Shown here: piece by piece, positions 59,283 through 64,000 of the stretch | Layout: each line of letters starts with the position of its first letter | How positions within the stretch are numbered: position 1 is the stretch's first letter | Source: Pseudomonas antarctica | GTDB taxonomy: Bacteria; Pseudomonadota; Gammaproteobacteria; Pseudomonadales; Pseudomonadaceae | Reading direction: 5' to 3' | Assembly: GCF_001647715.1 (NCBI RefSeq) | Contig: NZ_CP015600.1 | Coordinates: 5,146,001-5,210,000, forward strand | DNA: 64,000 bases | Notes under the pieces: model-generated | Told to the model about the DNA's origin: nothing | What the model saw: the letters and a program-made list of their open reading frames with translations, nothing else | Database searches by the model: none | Translations under genes and position numbers: made by a program

Positions 59283-60251
59283 GTGACGGCCCCGAATAAA
59301 CTGCGTCCCCATGAGCTGGCTCATGAGGTGTTGCAAGACACGGCTATGGACCAGGCTCTCGACTGGCTGATCGCCTTGCAGTGCCCGCAACCCGGGCAGC
59401 AAGCCGAGTTCGACGCCTGGCTGGCCAGCGACCCGGCGCACCCGCACGCATTCAGCAAAGCCCAGGCCGCCTGGGGTGGCGCGCCGGTGTACAGCGCCGC
59501 TGTGGCGCTGGCCGCGCCGCGCAAGCCGACGGTCTGGCGCCGTATCAAACCCCATTGGAAACCGATAGCCACCGCCGCCGTGTTGCTGATCGGCCTGTTC
59601 AGCTTCAGCAACCTGCCCGTTCGCCTGCAAGCCGATCACCTCACGGTGGTCGGGGAACGCCAGCGTCTGCAGTTGGACGACGGCTCCAAAGTGCTGCTGA
59701 ACACCAACTCGGCGTTTTCCAGCAGCATCAAGGACCAGCAGCGCGTCGCCCGCCTGTACCAGGGCGAGGCGTTTTTCGAAGTGACGCCCAACCGTGGCCT
59801 GCCCCTGGAGATTGACGCAGGCCCCGTGCGCGCCAGCGTGCGCGACACCGACTTCGCCGTACGCTATCTCAACGGCGAGGCCCAGGTGCAGGTGCAGCGC
59901 GGTGATGTCGACCTGAGCAACACGTTCGATGATGCCCGCGTTCGCCTGAGCGCCGGCGAGAGCATCCGTATCGGCCCAAAGGGCTTTGGCCAACCCGCCA
60001 AGCTGGATGCCAGCAAGGAGCTGGCCTGGGTCCAGGGCCGGCTGGTGTTCGAAAACTGCCCAATGAGCGAAGTGCTCGCCGAGCTGCGCCGCTATTACCC
60101 GGGCTGGATAGTCAACAACAACGACAAGCTCGCCAGCACCGCCGTCACCGGCAACTACCGCCTCGACCAGCCCCTCAACGTGGTGCGCTCGCTGGCGCAC
60201 ATCACCTCGGCCAAGCTTTCGGAATACCCGGCGCTGGTGATCCTGAACTAA
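59283..60251 (+). CDS. FecR-like anti-sigma factor/regulator
   Basis: A 322-residue FecR protein. An N-terminal DUF4880-type cytoplasmic segment (AMDQALDWLIALQ, FDAWLASDPAHPHAF) binds sigma; one membrane helix is about residues 97-117 (AVLLIGLFSFSNL); the periplasmic FecR domain contains VGERQRLQLDDGSKVLLNT and the C-terminal DUF4974 region LVFENCPMSEVLAELRRYYP. The start is GTG at 59283 with GAGG 6 bp upstream. It transmits the signal from the outer-membrane receptor to the ECF sigma factor. Confidence 0.93.
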   Translation: MTAPNKLRPHELAHEVLQDTAMDQALDWLIALQCPQPGQQAEFDAWLASDPAHPHAFSKAQAAWGGAPVYSAAVALAAPRKPTVWRRIKPHWKPIATAAVLLIGLFSFSNLPVRLQADHLTVVGERQRLQLDDGSKVLLNTNSAFSSSIKDQQRVARLYQGEAFFEVTPNRGLPLEIDAGPVRASVRDTDFAVRYLNGEAQVQVQRGDVDLSNTFDDARVRLSAGESIRIGPKGFGQPAKLDASKELAWVQGRLVFENCPMSEVLAELRRYYPGWIVNNNDKLASTAVTGNYRLDQPLNVVRSLAHITSAKLSEYPALVILN

Positions 60252-60266
60252 ATGAGAATTATTTTT
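60248..60266. promoter_or_regulatory. Weak Fur-like box upstream of the receptor gene
   Basis: AATGAGAATTATTTTT matches the Fur consensus at 12 of 19 positions, mainly in the central core. It starts at the fecR-like stop and is 102 bp before the receptor ATG. Confidence 0.45.
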
Positions 60267-60367
60267 ACTCGATAGTAACCGGCGGTACGTCTCGTTATAG
60301 CCAATGCAACTGATTCCTATTTGATTCGGTTCGCAACTATAAGATTCGTATCTCCGGAGCGCTCTCG

Positions 60368-62932
60368 ATGTACTCTCGTTTCAACCGCCGGTCCTCTTCG
60401 CCCGTCCTGTCCTTGCTGACCGCTGCCCTCCTGCTGGCCAGCGCGCCGGCCATGGCCGCCAACGCCGCCGAACCTGCCGCGCGCAGTCACGGCAATTACA
60501 GTTTCAGCATTGAGCAGCAACCTCTGGTTTCGGCATTGAATGCCTTTACCGCCGTGACCGGCTGGCAAGTCGGCCTGCCCGCAGAGTTGGGCCAGGGCGT
60601 ATCGTCCCCCGGTGTGCGCGGTGCACTGTCGCCGGAAAAAGCCCTGGACCGGCTGTTGGTGGGGACCAACCTGAGCTATCGCAAACTGGGCAATAACACC
60701 ATCGTTCTGGAGAAACGTGCGGCGGGCAGCGTGCTCAACCTGCAACAGGTGACCATCAGCGCCACCCGTAACGAGCAGGACGTCAGCAGCGTGCCAAGCA
60801 CCGTCACTGTTCAGGATCGCAAGGCGCTGGACCGCCAGAACGTCAACACCATCCGTGAACTGGTGCGCTACGAGCCCAACGTGTCGGTCGGCGGCGCAGG
60901 CACCCGCGCCAGCAACGCGGGCTACAACAATCGTGGCATCGACGGCGACCGCATCCTCACTCAGGTAGACGGTGTGGAAGTGCCGGACAACTTCTTCAAC
61001 GGCCCCTACGCCAAGACGCGCCGCAACTACGTCGACCCGGAAATCGTCAAGCGCGTGGAAATCCTCCGTGGCCCGGCCTCGGCCCTCTACGGCAGCAGCG
61101 CGATCGGCGGCGCAGTGAGTTACTTCACCCTCGATCCGGACGACATCATCAAGCCCGGCCAGGACGTCGGCGCCCGCCTGAAAACCGGCTACAGCTCCGC
61201 CGACGACAGTTGGCTGACCTCCGGCACCGTCGCCGGCCGCGTGCAGGACTTCGACGGCCTGCTGCACCTGAGCCAGCGCAATGGCCATGAAATGGAATCC
61301 TACGACGGCAACAACGCCACCGGCCTGGCCCGCACCGGGGCGAACCCGGAGGATGCGCGCACCACCAATATCCTCGCCAAGTTGGGCTGGAACTACGGTG
61401 ACGACAATCGCCTGGGCCTGACCTACGAGAAGTTCAAGGACGATCGCGACGTTAACTTGAAGAATGCCGTGGGCGGACCGTTCATCGGTGGTCGTGGGAT
61501 GAATCTGTACCGCGCCCGCTCAGGCAACGACACCATCACCCGTGAGCGCTTCGGCCTGGAAAACACCTTTGCCCTCGAGTCGCCGGTTGCCGATCGCATC
61601 AAGACCAGCCTGAACTACCAGATCGCCAAGACCGACCAGACCACCGCCGAAATCTACCAGGCGGGTCGTCGCGTATTACGCACCCGTGACACGCTTTACG
61701 AAGAAAAGCAGTGGGTCTTCGACGCGCAACTGGACAAGGCTTTCAGCATCGGTGAAACCGATCACCAGGTGACCTATGGCACCACACTCAAACAGCAAAA
61801 AGTGACCGGCTCCCGCGAAGGTTCAGCCTCCTGCCTCGCCGTTGGCTCGGGTTGCACGGCCGTCGGCGCCCCAAGCCCCATGGCCGGCGACAGCGTGAAA
61901 AAGTCCAGCGACTTCCCGGACCCGACCATCAACACCTACTCGCTGTTTGCGCAGGATCAGATCACCTGGAACAAATGGACCTTCCTGCCCGCCGTGCGCT
62001 ACGACTACACCCAGCTCAAACCCAAGCTGACCCAGGAATTCCTCAACACCGTCGATCCTAACCGGATCTACGATCACAGCAATGCGGAAAAAACCTGGCA
62101 CCGTGTCACCCCTAAATTCGGCCTGACCTACGCGCTGACCGATCACTACACCTGGTTCGGCCAATACGCTGAAGGCTTCCGCACACCGTCGGCCAAAGCC
62201 TTGTATGGCCGCTTTGAAAACTTGAATGAGGGCTACACCGTCGAGCCCAACCCGAATCTCAAGCCTGAGAGCAGTAAAGGCGTGGAAACCGGGATTCGTG
62301 GCAACTTCGACGAAGGTTCGTTCGATATCGCTGTGTTTTACAACAAGTACCGCGACTTCATCGACGAGGACGCCTCGGTTGCCGGCGGCACCGTGCAACA
62401 GTTCGAAGCCAACAACATCAAGCACGCCACCATCAAGGGCATTGAAGCCAAAGGTCGCCTGAACCTCGACGCCTTCGGCGCACCGCAAGGCCTCTACACC
62501 CAAGGCTCGGTTGGCTACACCTACGGCCGCAACGACGACAACGGCGAGCCGCTCAACAGCGTCAACCCACTTAAAGGCGTATTCGGCCTGGGTTACGAGC
62601 AAGAGCAATACGGTGCGTTGGTCAGCTGGACGCTGGTCAAGAAACAGAATCGCGTCGACAGCACCACCTTCCACGCACCTGATGGCAGCACCAGTGCCCC
62701 GTTCAAAACGCCTGGCTTCGGCATCGTCGACCTGACCGGCTACTACAAAGTTACCAACGACGTGACCATCAACGGCGGCCTCTACAACCTCACCGACAAA
62801 AAATACTGGAACTGGGATGACGTGCGCAGCTACGACGGTGTCGGCGAAGCGGGTGTTACAGCGCCCGCCAACCTCGATCGCCTGACCCAGCCCGGCCGCA
62901 ACTTTGCGATCAACCTGATCTGGGACATCTGA
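60368..62932 (+). CDS. TonB-dependent heme/hemoprotein receptor with signalling domain
   Basis: An 854-residue outer-membrane receptor of the hemoglobin/transferrin/lactoferrin family. Signal peptide about 1-31 (ending AMAANA); STN signalling domain about 40-120 (FSIEQQPLVSALNAFTAVTG), which contacts the FecR-like protein; plug about 125-245 (VEILRGPASALYGSSAIGGA); 22-strand barrel to the C-terminal LIWDI. The FRAP-type box reads EGFRTPSAKALY and the NPNL box PNPNLKPE. The His normally found between these boxes is absent and a Tyr (GYTVEPNPNL) is nearby, so the heme ligands may differ. A heme oxygenase gene follows. Confidence 0.93.
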   Translation: MYSRFNRRSSSPVLSLLTAALLLASAPAMAANAAEPAARSHGNYSFSIEQQPLVSALNAFTAVTGWQVGLPAELGQGVSSPGVRGALSPEKALDRLLVGTNLSYRKLGNNTIVLEKRAAGSVLNLQQVTISATRNEQDVSSVPSTVTVQDRKALDRQNVNTIRELVRYEPNVSVGGAGTRASNAGYNNRGIDGDRILTQVDGVEVPDNFFNGPYAKTRRNYVDPEIVKRVEILRGPASALYGSSAIGGAVSYFTLDPDDIIKPGQDVGARLKTGYSSADDSWLTSGTVAGRVQDFDGLLHLSQRNGHEMESYDGNNATGLARTGANPEDARTTNILAKLGWNYGDDNRLGLTYEKFKDDRDVNLKNAVGGPFIGGRGMNLYRARSGNDTITRERFGLENTFALESPVADRIKTSLNYQIAKTDQTTAEIYQAGRRVLRTRDTLYEEKQWVFDAQLDKAFSIGETDHQVTYGTTLKQQKVTGSREGSASCLAVGSGCTAVGAPSPMAGDSVKKSSDFPDPTINTYSLFAQDQITWNKWTFLPAVRYDYTQLKPKLTQEFLNTVDPNRIYDHSNAEKTWHRVTPKFGLTYALTDHYTWFGQYAEGFRTPSAKALYGRFENLNEGYTVEPNPNLKPESSKGVETGIRGNFDEGSFDIAVFYNKYRDFIDEDASVAGGTVQQFEANNIKHATIKGIEAKGRLNLDAFGAPQGLYTQGSVGYTYGRNDDNGEPLNSVNPLKGVFGLGYEQEQYGALVSWTLVKKQNRVDSTTFHAPDGSTSAPFKTPGFGIVDLTGYYKVTNDVTINGGLYNLTDKKYWNWDDVRSYDGVGEAGVTAPANLDRLTQPGRNFAINLIWDI

Positions 62933-62946
62933 CCACTTCCTCCTTG

Positions 62947-62985
62947 CCTCGCCACGATTAAACAGCGGCGAGGTGAGGATTTTTT
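62947..62985 (+). terminator. Terminator after the heme receptor gene
   Basis: CCTCGCC and GGCGAGG pair around a 13-base loop; a T-run follows at 62980-62985. Heme oxygenase may still be reached by read-through or its own promoter. Confidence 0.7.
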
Positions 62986-63070
62986 ACTGTGCCGCGTCTT
63001 CTTGTTCGTCTAGTTGATAACCGCTCTCTTTAGGGCACCCAGGCGCTACTCTTCTCAAGGACTTTTTTCG

Positions 63071-63679
63071 ATGACCGCTTCCCCTACCGCAGAACGCCCA
63101 AGCCTGCGCTCCCAGCGCCTGAACCAGATCACTCACGCGCCGCACACCCAGCTCGATGCGCTGGTCAAAGCCCACGCCCCGTTCGAAACCCAAGCCAACT
63201 TCGCCCGCTTCGTGGTCGCGCAATACCTGTTCCAATCAGAATTGGTAGCCCTGTACAACGACCCCGAGTTGATCAAGATCGTCCCGGACCTGGCCGAGCG
63301 CTGCCGCGCCGATGCCGCCAAGCTGGACCTCGGTGACCTCGACACTGAAGTGCCAGCACCGGTCGCCGGCGCCGTGAAAAACCCGAGCAAGGCCGAAGCC
63401 CTGGGTTGGCTGTTCGTGTCCGAAGGTTCCAAGCTGGGCGCTGCGTTCCTGATCAAGCGCGCCGTAGGCCTGGGCCTGAGCGAAACCTTCGGGGCCGGCC
63501 ACCTCGGCGAGCCGGCCGGCGGTCGCGCCGAAGGCTGGAAGCGTTTCACCCGCACCCTCGACGGCCTGGCGTTCAGCGCAGAAGAAGAAGCCGCGGTCGA
63601 AAAAGGTGCGATCGATGCGTTTGTGCGCTTCACCGTGTTGCTGGAACAGGCGTACGCTACGGCCCCTGAACTGGCGTAA
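63071..63679 (+). CDS. hemO: Heme oxygenase of the HemO/PigA type
   Basis: Cleaves heme to biliverdin, iron and CO. Start 63071 gives 202 residues; nineteen upstream codons are discarded. The proximal His is His25 in THAPHTQLD, preceded by the strongly conserved LRSQRLN; FARFVVAQYLFQSELVALY and the distal helix LGWLFVSEGSKLGAAFLIKR follow, all like Pseudomonas HemO. Asn18 and the Lys after FLI correspond to residues that steer the P. aeruginosa enzyme toward beta/delta-biliverdin, so similar regioselectivity is plausible. Receptor and oxygenase together form a heme-iron acquisition unit. Confidence 0.92.
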   Translation: MTASPTAERPSLRSQRLNQITHAPHTQLDALVKAHAPFETQANFARFVVAQYLFQSELVALYNDPELIKIVPDLAERCRADAAKLDLGDLDTEVPAPVAGAVKNPSKAEALGWLFVSEGSKLGAAFLIKRAVGLGLSETFGAGHLGEPAGGRAEGWKRFTRTLDGLAFSAEEEAAVEKGAIDAFVRFTVLLEQAYATAPELA

Positions 63680-63702
63680 ATACGCCGGTAGAAACCGGTT
63701 CA

Positions 63703-63793
63703 ATGTGGGAGCTGGCTTGCCTGCGATGGCGGTGGGCCAGCCCCCGATGTGCAGGCAGGCAGTCCGCTATCGCAGGCAAGCCAGCTCCCACAT
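63703..63793. repeat. REPIN, convergent arms, type A/A
   Basis: ATGTGGGAGCTGGCTTGCC and GGCAAGCCAGCTCCCACAT flank about 48 bp; inner GATGGCGGTGGGCC and GCTATCG resemble the element at 52029. Lies 24 bp past the heme oxygenase stop. Confidence 0.93.
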
Positions 63794-63848
63794 TTGAGCG
63801 CATTTCAGTTCGGATAATGTGTAACCCTCTCACCAGATAAGCGTCACC

Positions 63849-64000
63849 ATGACCGGCAAAACCCAATCCACCTCAAAAATCGCGCAGATCCTCTTCGGCC
63901 TGCTGGCCTACGTCAGCCTGGGCATTGGGTTGGTGGCGATTGTCATACCGGGTTTGCCCACCACCGAATTCATCCTGCTGGCCGCCTGGGCCGCGACTAA
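63849..64000 (+). CDS. DUF454 (YbaN-like) membrane protein (3' part missing)
   Basis: The first 50 residues of a DUF454 inner-membrane protein. After a short polar start (MTGKTQSTSKIA) come a membrane helix (QILFGLLAYVSLGIGLVAIV) and the family motif PGLPTTEFILLAAW. The frame runs off the right window edge. In some pseudomonads such genes lie beside heme-uptake genes, so membership in the heme locus is possible but unproved. Function unknown. Confidence 0.85.
   Translation, partial: MTGKTQSTSKIAQILFGLLAYVSLGIGLVAIVIPGLPTTEFILLAAWAAT

Overview
The window is chromosomal DNA of a Pseudomonas, most likely of the P. fluorescens group. The evidence is high GC, P. aeruginosa-like gene order (secA-argJ-mutT, purU-mvaT-sbcB, pykA-fumarase, edd-glk-gltR-gtrS-gap), MvaT instead of H-NS, and many REP/REPIN repeats of the fluorescens type (GTGGGAGCTGGCTTGCC and GTGGGAGCGGGCTTGCTCG families). 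Almost every gene is intact and housekeeping-like. I saw no phage, insertion sequence, integrase, CRISPR, rRNA or tRNA.

Layout. 1-7 kb, minus strand: fmdB-like, aspS, yebC, ruvC, ruvA, ruvB, ybgC, tolQ, tolR (cut by the window edge). 7-13.6 kb: ribbon-helix-helix protein, Dps-like ferritin, a membrane protein fused to a cold-shock domain, slyX, a HIT protein, an OprD-family porin, MscS channel, YajQ. 13.7-17.3 kb, plus: ketopantoate reductase, orphan sensor kinase, cobalamin adenosyltransferase. 17.4-24.7 kb: Nudix/ThiE-like fusion, argJ, secA, dciA, HerA-like ATPase. 24.9-30.2 kb: amino-acid-type chemoreceptor, a 56-residue protein, purU, mvaT, sbcB.

30.3-37.0 kb holds a six-gene, tightly overlapping operon: RDD protein, SpoIIM/DUF95, DUF4129, DUF4350, MoxR AAA+ ATPase and DUF58 protein. 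It looks like a MoxR-driven inner-membrane machine of unknown task and is the best candidate here for an undescribed system. 37-43.4 kb: PilZ protein, TPR lipoprotein, pykA, enoyl-CoA hydratase/isomerase, ferredoxin reductase, class I fumarase.

43.5-48.3 kb is a DctB/DctD-like (MifS/MifR-like) two-component system and a KgtP-like dicarboxylate permease. The permease has a near-consensus sigma-54 promoter and two upstream dyads spaced 32 bp, so a complete sense-and-uptake circuit can be read from the sequence. 48.4-52 kb: a four-repeat membrane protein, a flavin reductase, two small proteins and a divergent AraC regulator. 52.1-58.5 kb is the glucose/Entner-Doudoroff cluster gtrS-gltR-glk-edd with divergent gap, and two HexR-type operators between edd and gap. 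58.6-63.7 kb is an iron-regulated heme-uptake cassette (FecI-like sigma, FecR-like anti-sigma, TonB transducer receptor, heme oxygenase) with Fur-like boxes. A DUF454 membrane protein is cut by the right edge.

The eleven REP-type elements sit almost all just after gene ends. Starts were chosen from family alignment by eye and ribosome-binding sites; no searches were run.
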